Positions 26,553 through 34,871 of a DNA stretch of 64,000 nt are shown here, one piece after another. How positions within the stretch are numbered: position 1 is the stretch's first letter; every line of letters begins with the position of its first letter. Below the pieces are notes generated by a model. That model was not told the DNA's origin. It saw only the letters and a program-made list of their open reading frames with translations, and made no database searches. The stretch covers positions 310,001 through 374,000 of the forward strand of contig NZ_FNQN01000003.1 in the NCBI RefSeq assembly GCF_900107645.1. The letters are read 5' to 3'. This DNA comes from Desulfuromusa kysingii (lineage in GTDB: Bacteria; Desulfobacterota; Desulfuromonadia; Desulfuromonadales; Geopsychrobacteraceae). The translations under genes and the position numbers were made by a program.

Positions 26553-27344
26553 TTATAAGCCCGTGCGCTTTCTTAATTCTGCGTCGAGTAGCCGTCTCTG
26601 TTTGGGATTTGATCGATAGCTTGCAGATAATTGCTTAATCATATGGGTCTGCATTTTGGGGAGCCAGAGAGTGAACCAAATATCTGGAGTTTTAAAATTT
26701 TTCAAGATTGCAAGGCGAAGGTTTGGTCGCTGCTTCCAGCGATTATGGCGGGCCACCATTGAGATGGTCTCGGCGTTGGCTGCCGGTCCGCGCAAAAATT
26801 GGTAGATTGACGCCTCTCTGAGTCGGGGGCTGCCAAGACAGGCTTCAAACAGTTGTGGCTGTCCCTCCTTCATCAATTCGCCGACCACATTTGCTGTGCC
26901 ACGTCGGGCCAGGGTGATTTTGCTCCCCAGAGGTGTGGTTGGCAGCCTTTGAATGATGGCACGCTCTGCAGCTAATTTTTGATCGGGGGTGACTCCGGGG
27001 AGATGACACAGGTCGACCAATTCAAATAAGCGTAACTGCGGCAGGAGATTGCGGACAAGAGATCCAGAGGCCGAAGGATTCTTAACGAGTGCCAGCAGCG
27101 TGCGATGGCTGAGGGTTTGCTTGTTTCTTTTATAGAGAGCACTGACCAGCTCAGTGGTTAGATCGCGACGCTTTAAGAGAACTAACAGATGTTCTTCATT
27201 CAGCTGCGGATTTTTCAGTAAGGTATGAAGAAAATCACAATCAGGATCCAGCACCAGTTGGAAAAGCTCTTCGCTTCCAGCTGTCAGCCCTTTTTGCAAT
27301 TTCTTAAGAGTGTTCCGATCGGTTTGTGCCATGGCATTTTTCAT
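26553..27344 (-). CDS. Unknown protein with helical (LRV/HEAT-like) repeats
   Basis: 263 residues, soluble, basic and nearly all helical. It shows degenerate units of roughly 20-40 residues built round patterns such as LLKNPQLNEEHLLVLLKRRDL and ALVKNPSASGSLVRNLL, recalling leucine-rich-repeat-variant or HEAT-like solenoids. No catalytic motif is seen. It follows the MshEN-GAF gene with an 8-nt gap on the same strand, so they are likely co-transcribed. Two starts are possible (27344 and 27332, the latter MAQTDRN); neither has a clear ribosome site, which suits coupling to the gene before. I do not recognise a named family with confidence. Confidence 0.75.
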   Translation of the reverse strand: MKNAMAQTDRNTLKKLQKGLTAGSEELFQLVLDPDCDFLHTLLKNPQLNEEHLLVLLKRRDLTTELVSALYKRNKQTLSHRTLLALVKNPSASGSLVRNLLPQLRLFELVDLCHLPGVTPDQKLAAERAIIQRLPTTPLGSKITLARRGTANVVGELMKEGQPQLFEACLGSPRLREASIYQFLRGPAANAETISMVARHNRWKQRPNLRLAILKNFKTPDIWFTLWLPKMQTHMIKQLSASYRSNPKQRRLLDAELRKRTGL

Positions 27345-27352
27345 TGGTGAAA

Positions 27353-28516
27353 TCAGGATGCCAGAATTTTATTTCGAAGAATTAACAGTTTAAAGGCCAT
27401 TTCCGCCTTTTTGACGATATCTTGTATCTCCAGCAAACGTGCTGTTAAATCTTGATGTTGCCCTTGAATATAGAGCAAACTGACCAGTCGATCTTTCACT
27501 TTTAATGGACAGACCAGAGCAGCAACAGGGAGGGAAGTGTCGAAATAAGAAAGGACTTTTTGATTTTGTAATGATTCAGTCATCGGCCCCAGATAACAGG
27601 AGCCGTTGGCCGCGACCAGATTAAAGACCGAACTCTCCTGCATCTGAATACTGAGTTGTCCGAAATCTTGCGACCTTGGATTGCTTCCTGCCAGCCACCC
27701 TGTTGCCATATTGGCCCGCACCATCAGCAACCCAGAGTTTGGAAAGTCGCTTTTAATATAGTTGATGATGGTTGTGGCGATATCCTCACGCCCTTTTGCC
27801 TCAGCCAGATGTTGTCGCAAGTTGATTGGATTCAGGTGGTTGCTTGACGCCTTACGGGCAAAGTAGTTTTCATCGTTCGGCTCTTCTCCCTCGTACTCTT
27901 CGTCCCCGAGTAGCGGCCAAGGTTGATTATCCTCAATATGGGGCTTTTCTGTTGCTGATTCTGTTTTCTGTTGCTTCTGTTGAACCTCTTTTTGGCCATC
28001 CAGATTCCCTCTATTTATCTGTCTGGCGAGCGTCTCAAAACGGGGAGAAAGAATCAGTCCATAATGCTTTTCGAGGGCTAACATCAGACGTATTTCCGGA
28101 ATTGCCAGAGGGATAATAATGTGATTCAGCTGGAACGACAAATCATCAATCTTGGCTAAGTCTGTCGCATCCTTAATGGCAACATAGAGCTTTTTACCAT
28201 CTTTATGGTAGGGAACAATCTTGTGCTTGACAGCGATCTCTGTAGACACCAGGTCAAGTATGCGCTTGGAAACAGCCATTAACCGTTCAGGCTTAATGTA
28301 GTGGAGTTGCAACTGCTGACTGAGCGTACGGGCGAGTTGTTCTTCCGTTATAAAGGCGAGTTCGATCAAACTTGTCCCGAGCTTCCCTCCATAAATACAC
28401 TGATGTTCGATGGCCTCTTCAAGTTGTTGAACCTGGAGCAGTTTTTCCGCCAAAAGGCAGTCGCCGAGGCGAGGTTTTGCCGGATTTTGTTTAGATCTCG
28501 CGGACATAGAATCCAT
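27353..28516 (-). CDS. MshEN-domain protein with C-terminal GAF-like domain, no ATPase
   Basis: 387 residues. Two tandem motifs of the MshEN (GspE N-terminal) domain are visible: RLGxxLLxxxLLxxxQLxxAIxxQ at 16-39 and KLGxxLIxxxFIxxxQLxxxLxxQ at 45-68, separated by five residues. This is the layout of high-affinity c-di-GMP-binding MshEN domains. Residues about 70-160 complete the T2SSE_N fold. A charged, Gln/Glu-rich linker (170-230) leads to a GAF-like C-terminus (about 235-380). The secretion-ATPase domain normally fused to MshEN is absent, so this is a stand-alone c-di-GMP effector candidate. It heads a likely operon with the helical-repeat gene. Confidence 0.83.
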   Translation of the reverse strand: MDSMSARSKQNPAKPRLGDCLLAEKLLQVQQLEEAIEHQCIYGGKLGTSLIELAFITEEQLARTLSQQLQLHYIKPERLMAVSKRILDLVSTEIAVKHKIVPYHKDGKKLYVAIKDATDLAKIDDLSFQLNHIIIPLAIPEIRLMLALEKHYGLILSPRFETLARQINRGNLDGQKEVQQKQQKTESATEKPHIEDNQPWPLLGDEEYEGEEPNDENYFARKASSNHLNPINLRQHLAEAKGREDIATTIINYIKSDFPNSGLLMVRANMATGWLAGSNPRSQDFGQLSIQMQESSVFNLVAANGSCYLGPMTESLQNQKVLSYFDTSLPVAALVCPLKVKDRLVSLLYIQGQHQDLTARLLEIQDIVKKAEMAFKLLILRNKILAS

Positions 28517-28682
28517 AAAGCCCCCAATGTGAAAGGTGTAACATGAATATTAACAAATTTTTGTAAAAACAGGGTAATGGTTTTTGCTTTGTAACTGGAC
28601 AGCTGTTTGAACATTAGGCTAATGTGAGCTAGTTCTTAAGTACTAATATCTGATCAATATCGACATAATTACAGGAATAAAA

Positions 28683-29606
28683 ATGACCTTTTCTGAACAA
28701 CCGCTACTGATTTTTGATGGTGCCTGCGGAACCAGTCTCCAGTTGATGAATATTACTGAAGCCGATTGGGCTGGATGCGAAGGGTGTAACGAGGTTCTTA
28801 ATCTGTCGGCACCTGAGCATATTATCAACTTTCATAAAAGCATGCTCGACGCTGGAGCGATGGTGTTGGAAACCGACACCTTTGGTGCCTCAAGGATTGT
28901 CCTCGCAGAGTATGATTTGCAAGATAAGGTTAAGGAAATTAATACTCGTGCCGTTGAGAATGCGCGATTGGCGATTGCAGGTCAGGCGAATAAATATGTT
29001 GCGGGTTCGGTTGGACCGGGAACAAAGCTGCCATCCTTGGGGCATATTGAAGTATCTGAACTTGCCTCTGCAACACGAGAACAGGTAGAAGCTTTGCTGG
29101 AAGCTGGGGTGGATTGTCTGATTATCGAGACCTGTCAGGATTTGCTGCAAACAAAGACAGCCCTGATTGCAGCCTTTGAAGTTCTGGAGCATTGTCGCCA
29201 ACCGGTCCCGGTGATGGCGTCCGTGACCATTGAGCAGCAGGGGACCATGCTGGTTGGTTCTGATATCGCTGCTGTGGTGGCGGCATTAGAACCCTTTCCG
29301 CTGTTTTCTCTTGGCCTTAACTGTGCTACCGGCCCTCAGGATATGATTTCCCACATCAACTATCTGAGTGAAAACTGGCCAAAGCGTATTTCTGTTATCC
29401 CCAATCAGGGGCTCCCGGAAGTTGTCAATGGCGAAACCTGTTATCCCCTCAGCCCAGAAGATTATGCGGAGCAGATGTACCAATTTGTTGTCAACCAGGG
29501 TGTCAGTATTGTCGGTGGTTGCTGCGGAACCAGTTCTGCCCATATTGCTGCGCTGGTGAAACGTATTGCTGGTGCCAAACCTAAGCAACGGGAGGTGCTA
29601 GTATGA
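28683..29606 (+). CDS. metH: Methionine synthase, homocysteine-binding module (separate polypeptide)
   Basis: 307 residues equal to the N-terminal module of cobalamin-dependent MetH. DGACGTSLQ lies near the start, and zinc ligands are C214 (LNCATG) and C280/C281 (GGCCGTSSAHI). It binds homocysteine as a zinc thiolate to accept the methyl group from methylcobalamin. The remaining MetH modules are encoded by the next gene, whose ATG overlaps this stop (ATGA), so the two subunits should be made in equal amounts. No S-box or cobalamin riboswitch is evident in the 166-bp leader. A betaine- or S-methylmethionine-type methyltransferase is less likely given the neighbour. Confidence 0.9.
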   Translation: MTFSEQPLLIFDGACGTSLQLMNITEADWAGCEGCNEVLNLSAPEHIINFHKSMLDAGAMVLETDTFGASRIVLAEYDLQDKVKEINTRAVENARLAIAGQANKYVAGSVGPGTKLPSLGHIEVSELASATREQVEALLEAGVDCLIIETCQDLLQTKTALIAAFEVLEHCRQPVPVMASVTIEQQGTMLVGSDIAAVVAALEPFPLFSLGLNCATGPQDMISHINYLSENWPKRISVIPNQGLPEVVNGETCYPLSPEDYAEQMYQFVVNQGVSIVGGCCGTSSAHIAALVKRIAGAKPKQREVLV

Positions 29607-32032
29607 AAGCTTCTGTCGCCAGTCTTTATCAGGCCGTTGAGCTCTATCAGGAGATCCCGCCATTGTTAATCGGTGAGCGCTGTAACCCGAATGGATCCAA
29701 AGCTTTTAAAGAGGCTCTGCTGGCTGAAGATTGGGATGCCTGTCTTAAAGTGGCTCTGGATCAGGAAGCACGTGGTGCCCAGGTGCTGGACCTTTGTGTT
29801 GCCTACGCCGGTCGCAATGAAGCTGCAGATATGGTGCAACTGGCCAAACTTTTTGCCGGTTCCTGTAAATCCCCGCTGATGTTTGATTCCACCAGTCCCG
29901 ATACCCTAGAACTGGTGTTGCCCCTTTATCCGGGGCGGGCGATTATCAATTCTATCAATCTGGAGGATGGGGGCGCCAACCTGGATCGGATTTGTCGTTT
30001 GGCCAAAAAATATGGCGCTGCAGTTGTCGCTCTGACGATAAATCTTGAAGGGATGGCGTTGACTTGTGAAAAAAAACTTGCTGTGGCGAAAGATATCTAT
30101 GCTCTGGCAGTTGAGAAACATGGATTGCGTCCGCAGGATATTCTTTTTGATTTGCTCACCTTTACCGTCGGTTCAGGTGATGAATCCATGCGTGATGCCG
30201 CGATTGAAACCTTAAAGGCGATCAGACGAGTCAATCAGGAGCTTCCGGGGGTTGGATTTACCCTGGGAGTCAGCAATATCAGTTTTGGTCTACGCCCTGC
30301 GGCACGCAAAGTATTAAATTCAATATTTCTTCATGAAGCCGTGGACGCTGGTCTGAATACTGCGATTGTCGATGCGGCCAAAGTGCTCCCCTATGCAAGC
30401 ATCAGTGAAGAAGACCGTAAAGTTAGTACTGATTTATTGTTTAACCGCCACCCGGATGCCTTGATGACATTTATTGACCATTTTGAACAAGTGGTCGAAG
30501 AGGATGATAGTGTCGATGCAGACAAGCTGAAACCCGAAGAGATCTTACACCAGAAAATTCTCAAAGGTGATAAAGAGGGCCTGGAGGATCTGTTGACCGC
30601 CTTGCGTGGCCGTTGGCAGCCTTTAGATATTATTAACAATTTGCTGGTTCCAGCAATGCGTGAAGTTGGTGAATTGTTTGGTCGTGGCGAGCTGTTGTTG
30701 CCTTTTGTCCTGCAATCTGCCGAAGCAATGAAGCAGAGTGTCGCTTTGCTCGAACCCTATATGGAAAAACTGGAAGATGAGGGGAAAACCTCTATCTTGC
30801 TGGCAACTGTGGCGGGCGATGTCCATGATATTGGCAAAAATCTGGTTGATATTATCCTGACCAATAATGGTTACAAGGTCTACAATATTGGTATTAAGGT
30901 TTCCGCTGAAGAGATTATTTCCAAAGCTAAAGAGCTTCAGGTTGATGTTGTTGGGTTGTCCGGGTTGCTGGTGAAATCAGCGCTGTTAATGAAAGATAAT
31001 CTGCACCAGTTTAAGTCTGCAGGGCTGACTCAACCGGTTCTCCTTGGAGGCGCGGCATTGACAACAAAGTTTGTCGCTGTTGATTGCGTTCCCAACTATC
31101 ACCAACAGGTGATCTACTGTGCCGATGCCTTTGCCGGTCTGAAGGCGATTCGTGAATTTGAATCAGGAACACTGATCTCCACGCAATGGCAAGAGAGTGG
31201 TGTCAATAAAAACCGTCCCAGTCCACAGCATGAGGTTCTGGATCGCTCTTTTGAGCCACCATCTGTCCCCTTTGTCGGTCGCAAACTGGTGGCAGATATT
31301 GATGGTGAAAAGATTTTCAGTTATCTCAATGAAGCAGCATTGTTTCGCGGGCGCTGGGGCTATCGCCGTGGAAAAATGTCAAAAGAGGATTATGCCCAAC
31401 TCAACGAGAAGACAGTTCGTCCTTTGTTTCAGCGCTTAAAAGACGAAGCATTGAACGAAGGTTGGTTACAACCGCAGGTGACTTATGGCTACTTTGATTG
31501 TGTCAGTGAGGGTGATCAACTGTTGATTGCGAGTGATTCTGGAACCAAGGTTTTCAGTTTCCCCCGTCAGTCTAGTGCTCCCGGTTTGTGCATTGCCGAT
31601 TATTTCCGTACTGCCAGCGAAGGGGGAGACAAAGTCGGCTTTTTTGTGGTCACGATCGGTGATCAATTGGCTTTACGCACCAAGGAGTTGTATGAAGCAG
31701 ATAGTTATCACGATTATCTGATGATCCATGGACTTGGTGTTGAGTTGACCGATGCTCTGGCTGAGTACTGGCACGAACAGATGCGAGTTGAGATGGGTAT
31801 TCAACAGGAGCGTGGCAGTATGGAAGCTTATGTGGCCCAAGGTTACCAGGGCTCACGTTATGGTTTTGGGTATCCTGCCTGTCCGGATATGAGCGCCCAT
31901 CAGCCCTTGTTTGAACTATTAAAGCCTGAAGAAATGGGGGTCAGTTTAACCGAATCTTTTGAAATGGTTCCAGAGATGAGTACTTCGGCGATTGTGGCTC
32001 ACCATCCACAAGCCAAATATTTTGCCATCTAA
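29603..32032 (+). CDS. metH: Methionine synthase, folate/cobalamin/reactivation modules
   Basis: 809 residues. Residues about 1-290 are the methyltetrahydrofolate-binding barrel (GERCNPNGSKAF; most MetH have GERTNVTGS). Residues 310-400 are the B12 cap, and 400-530 the B12-binding fold with DVHDIG, in which His408 is the cobalt ligand. Residues about 560-809 are the AdoMet-dependent reactivation domain, with RYGFGYPACPD and RGRWGYRRG. It transfers methyl from methyl-THF to homocysteine through cobalamin. It lacks only the homocysteine module, supplied by the preceding overlapping gene. The rubredoxin gene is 33 nt downstream. Confidence 0.93.
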   Translation: MKASVASLYQAVELYQEIPPLLIGERCNPNGSKAFKEALLAEDWDACLKVALDQEARGAQVLDLCVAYAGRNEAADMVQLAKLFAGSCKSPLMFDSTSPDTLELVLPLYPGRAIINSINLEDGGANLDRICRLAKKYGAAVVALTINLEGMALTCEKKLAVAKDIYALAVEKHGLRPQDILFDLLTFTVGSGDESMRDAAIETLKAIRRVNQELPGVGFTLGVSNISFGLRPAARKVLNSIFLHEAVDAGLNTAIVDAAKVLPYASISEEDRKVSTDLLFNRHPDALMTFIDHFEQVVEEDDSVDADKLKPEEILHQKILKGDKEGLEDLLTALRGRWQPLDIINNLLVPAMREVGELFGRGELLLPFVLQSAEAMKQSVALLEPYMEKLEDEGKTSILLATVAGDVHDIGKNLVDIILTNNGYKVYNIGIKVSAEEIISKAKELQVDVVGLSGLLVKSALLMKDNLHQFKSAGLTQPVLLGGAALTTKFVAVDCVPNYHQQVIYCADAFAGLKAIREFESGTLISTQWQESGVNKNRPSPQHEVLDRSFEPPSVPFVGRKLVADIDGEKIFSYLNEAALFRGRWGYRRGKMSKEDYAQLNEKTVRPLFQRLKDEALNEGWLQPQVTYGYFDCVSEGDQLLIASDSGTKVFSFPRQSSAPGLCIADYFRTASEGGDKVGFFVVTIGDQLALRTKELYEADSYHDYLMIHGLGVELTDALAEYWHEQMRVEMGIQQERGSMEAYVAQGYQGSRYGFGYPACPDMSAHQPLFELLKPEEMGVSLTESFEMVPEMSTSAIVAHHPQAKYFAI

Positions 32033-32065
32033 TCACAACAGCATCTTTGCGAGGAAGGTTTTACC

Positions 32066-32224
32066 ATGCGCTATATCTGTACGTGTTGCGGTTATATCTA
32101 TGACCCCGAAAAAGGGGATGAGATGAACAAGATTCAACCGGGTGTAGCATTTGATGATCTGCCAGAGGGCTGGGTTTGCCCTCTTTGCTACGCTGAACGT
32201 GACAAGTTTGACCCGTTGGATTAA
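32066..32224 (+). CDS. Rubredoxin
   Basis: A 52-residue electron carrier. The iron is held by C5-x-x-C8-G-Y and C38-P-L-C41, with the usual acidic core (DPEKGD, PGVAFDDLPEGWVCP). Two departures are seen: an additional Cys7 inside the first knuckle, and Tyr42 where nearly all rubredoxins have Gly after the last Cys. The start ATG 32066 has GAGGAAGG upstream. It follows metH by 33 nt and may ride on that transcript. Its stop codon overlaps the stop of the convergent LysR gene. Confidence 0.93.
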   Translation: MRYICTCCGYIYDPEKGDEMNKIQPGVAFDDLPEGWVCPLCYAERDKFDPLD

Positions 32225-33156
32225 CCCTGTGAGTTGTTTTTAATTGTGATTGCCGCCGTTTCATCGTGCTCATCCCAGGCGGGCTGTAAAATTTTCAGGC
32301 AAGCCTTCAGCAGGAGGCTGCGGCTTTCATCTTTTCTTAACAACAAGGTTAAGGGGCGTTGTAACTTTAAAACGGTCTTAATTTCTACCAGCCAACCATG
32401 ATCCAGTTCTCTTTGTACTGCCAGGCGTGAAAGACAACTGACACCTAATCCCGCCTCGACCGCTTTCTTGATCGCTTCGGTGTGACCTAGTTCGATGACT
32501 GCAGGTAAGCTGGGAACCTTTCGGTCCATGGCCTGCTCAAACACTTCTCGTGTTCCCGACCCTTCCTCGCGAACAATCCAATCCGCATGAATTAGATCTT
32601 GATGTTGCACCTCTTTCCGGGTTGTCCAAGGATGTTTCTGCCCGGCAATAACAACAAGTTGATCGTCTCTCCAAAAGTGTTGTTCCAATCGGTTTAAATG
32701 GCAGGGGCCCTCAATCAGAGCTAAATCTAATTCCCCTTTATCCAGCATATTACTGATAACGTCGCTGTTTGCCACCTGCATCGCAATGCTGGCTTTCGGG
32801 TAAGTCTTAGAAAATTTCCCCATCAGCAAGGGTAACAGATAATTGCCGATGGTTGTACTTGCGCCGATCTGCAACTGACCCATGGGCTCAGCGGTTGAAT
32901 CGGCAAGAAGTTGCTCTATGGCAACGGCTTGCGTCAGTATTTCCTGGGCAAGTGGCAGGAGTGAACGACCTCTGTCGTTGAGGTAGAGTTTCCGCCCTTG
33001 ACGAACGAATAGTGGTTCATCGTAACGACTTTCGAGGTCGCTGAGGGCCATACTGACCGCGGATTGACTGAGGCGTAATTTTTCTGCGGTTTTCGTCACG
33101 CTGCCTGAAAGGGCGACCGTGGTAAAAATTTCTAGCTTCCTGAGGCTGATATTCAT
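32221..33156 (-). CDS. LysR-family transcriptional regulator
   Basis: 311 residues. An N-terminal winged helix-turn-helix (1-60; LEIFTTVALSGSVTKTAEKLRLSQSAVSMALSDLE) is followed by a periplasmic-binding-protein-like effector domain (about 90-300). It is transcribed divergently from the YeiH-type exporter gene with about 120 bp between, the common LysR target arrangement; YeiE-like regulators paired with YeiH are a known example. Its effector is unknown. The extreme 3' end overlaps the rubredoxin stop. Confidence 0.9.
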   Translation of the reverse strand: MNISLRKLEIFTTVALSGSVTKTAEKLRLSQSAVSMALSDLESRYDEPLFVRQGRKLYLNDRGRSLLPLAQEILTQAVAIEQLLADSTAEPMGQLQIGASTTIGNYLLPLLMGKFSKTYPKASIAMQVANSDVISNMLDKGELDLALIEGPCHLNRLEQHFWRDDQLVVIAGQKHPWTTRKEVQHQDLIHADWIVREEGSGTREVFEQAMDRKVPSLPAVIELGHTEAIKKAVEAGLGVSCLSRLAVQRELDHGWLVEIKTVLKLQRPLTLLLRKDESRSLLLKACLKILQPAWDEHDETAAITIKNNSQG

Positions 33157-33276
33157 AGGTGCTCCATCAAAAAAATTGATGCAAAAGAGAAGAATTATAT
33201 ATTTTTATTTATATAGGAAAAGCACTAGTGTGCCAACCACGAATTGAACCATATAACTTCAGTGGAGAAACTTTCG

Positions 33277-34194
33277 ATGACGAAGATCATTTTTATCTGT
33301 TTGTTGGCGCTGTGCATGGCACCGGTTGTAACAACACCGATGGCTCTAGCGGGTGGAATTGTTTTCAGCCTTGTGTTTGGTAACCCTTGGCCCAAGGAGT
33401 CAACCAAAGCCAGTCAGGTCCTTTTAAAGTTATCAGTGATTGGTTTGGGATTCGGACTCAGCATTCAGGAAGTCTGGCTGGTCGGGAAAGATTCTGCTGG
33501 TTATACGATTTTGGGAATTGTGATGACGATCAGTGTTGGCCTGCTTCTTGGCCGTATGCTGCACCTGAAAGGGAACACCGCAGCGCTCATCTCGTGCGGA
33601 ACAGCTATCTGTGGCGGCAGTGCTATTGCAGCAATGGCTCCAGTATTGCGTTCAAAGGATGATGAAATCGCTGTGGCTCTGGCAACGGTATTCTCTTTGA
33701 ATGCCGTGGCATTGCTGTTGTTTCCTTTTGTCGGTGAATTGGTCGGTTTGACTCAGCATCAATTTGGCTATTGGGCTGGAATGGCGATTCATGACACCAG
33801 CAGCGTTGTTGGTGCTGCAGCAAGTTATGGCGCTGAAGCATTGCGTACCGGGACCACGGTAAAGTTGACTCGGGCCGCATGGATTGCTCCTATCGCGATG
33901 GCTGCCGGATTGTGGTTGCGGTCGGAGCAAAAAGCCAAGTTTCCCTTATTTATCGCTGGATTTGTAATCGCTGCCATTCTCCATAGTCTGGTGCCGCAGT
34001 TGGCTGGTCTCTGGGAAATATTGAGCGCTATTGCCAGACAGTGTCTGGTTATCACTCTGTTTTTAGTGGGCTGCGGTTTGAGTCGCAGTGTCTTGCAGCG
34101 GATTGGTCCACGTCCATTGTTACACGGGGTCACACTGTGGATCTTTGTCAGCTCGTTAACGTTGTTGGGGATTACCCAGCATTTGATCCAGTAG
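33277..34194 (+). CDS. YeiH-type putative sulfate exporter
   Basis: 305 residues from ATG 33277 (GTGGAGA upstream), with about nine or ten membrane spans. Family signatures are GNPWPKESTKASQVLLKLSVIGLGFG, ALISCGTAICGGSAIAAMAPV and GYWAGMAIHDTSSVVGAA. The UPF0324/YeiH family is annotated as sulfate exporter by homology, but transport has little direct proof. Divergent LysR gene alongside suggests inducible expression. An earlier TTG start is possible but adds an unconserved piece. Confidence 0.88.
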   Translation: MTKIIFICLLALCMAPVVTTPMALAGGIVFSLVFGNPWPKESTKASQVLLKLSVIGLGFGLSIQEVWLVGKDSAGYTILGIVMTISVGLLLGRMLHLKGNTAALISCGTAICGGSAIAAMAPVLRSKDDEIAVALATVFSLNAVALLLFPFVGELVGLTQHQFGYWAGMAIHDTSSVVGAAASYGAEALRTGTTVKLTRAAWIAPIAMAAGLWLRSEQKAKFPLFIAGFVIAAILHSLVPQLAGLWEILSAIARQCLVITLFLVGCGLSRSVLQRIGPRPLLHGVTLWIFVSSLTLLGITQHLIQ

Positions 34195-34220
34195 CTTTTA
34201 ACGGAGGGGGGCGCCCACCT

Positions 34221-34760
34221 TTATTCGTGGATAATCTCACCACTGAAAATAAACAGTTCTGCCTCTGGGTGTAGCCATGAATTTTCCGGGAGACCGGCTT
34301 TGATACAGGTTTGTTGTAAAAAAGTCTCCCGATCCCATCCATATTCTGTCGCTACCTGTGGCAGTAATACCCCCCGGTTGCTCCCTTTGATGATGTAGAT
34401 CCCATGGGTTCCAACGATAATCTGATTGATATCTGATATTTTTTCAAGAGGGGAGAGGATGGTGATCTCCAGCTCGAAGTTGTCCAGATCGGCCCTATCC
34501 ATCGGTTTGAAACGTGGGTCATGACATGCCGCCGCGACAGCCATGGCTGCAACCTCTTTGAATAAGGGTTGTTGTGCTTGGAAATGACCGATACAACCAC
34601 GTAATCGACCCTGTTGGGTGATTGTTACAAAACAGCCAGATTGAGTCGTAAGTGGTCCTTCTTTTCGGGGTTCCAGACGATAGGCTTCATTGTTGATCTG
34701 GTGAGTGATGGCATCTCTGGCAATTGTCAACAACTCTGTTGCATCAGTTTTAGCAAGCAT
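34221..34760 (-). CDS. AMMECR1-domain protein (AmmeMemoRadiSam system protein A)
   Basis: 179 residues forming a single AMMECR1 domain with the diagnostic LRGCIG motif (in QQGRLRGCIGHF) and the DPRFKPM and EITILSPLEKI segments. In many prokaryotes this protein is encoded with a Memo-like dioxygenase and a radical SAM protein; recent naming calls the trio AmmeMemoRadiSam. Neither partner is adjacent here. AAGGAGG precedes the ATG. It is divergent from a TPR lipoprotein gene. Molecular function unknown. Confidence 0.9.
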   Translation of the reverse strand: MLAKTDATELLTIARDAITHQINNEAYRLEPRKEGPLTTQSGCFVTITQQGRLRGCIGHFQAQQPLFKEVAAMAVAAACHDPRFKPMDRADLDNFELEITILSPLEKISDINQIIVGTHGIYIIKGSNRGVLLPQVATEYGWDRETFLQQTCIKAGLPENSWLHPEAELFIFSGEIIHE

Positions 34761-34871
34761 AAATCCTCCTTAAATGTACTCGGTTCTTGTCACCCCCTAG
34801 GCGCTTCATTTATAATCATCCTTTTGCGGGTATGCAATAATTTTATCATTTTCTCAATGGTCTTGGTGGCT

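Noticed and set aside
28517-28682. Possible S-box or cobalamin riboswitch before metH
   Set aside because: The 166-bp leader lacks the conserved boxes and strong paired stems of either class.
29600-29610. Frameshift breaking a single metH gene
   Set aside because: The ATGA junction falls at a natural module boundary, the second chain has its own start and both ends are complete, so a true split is more likely.
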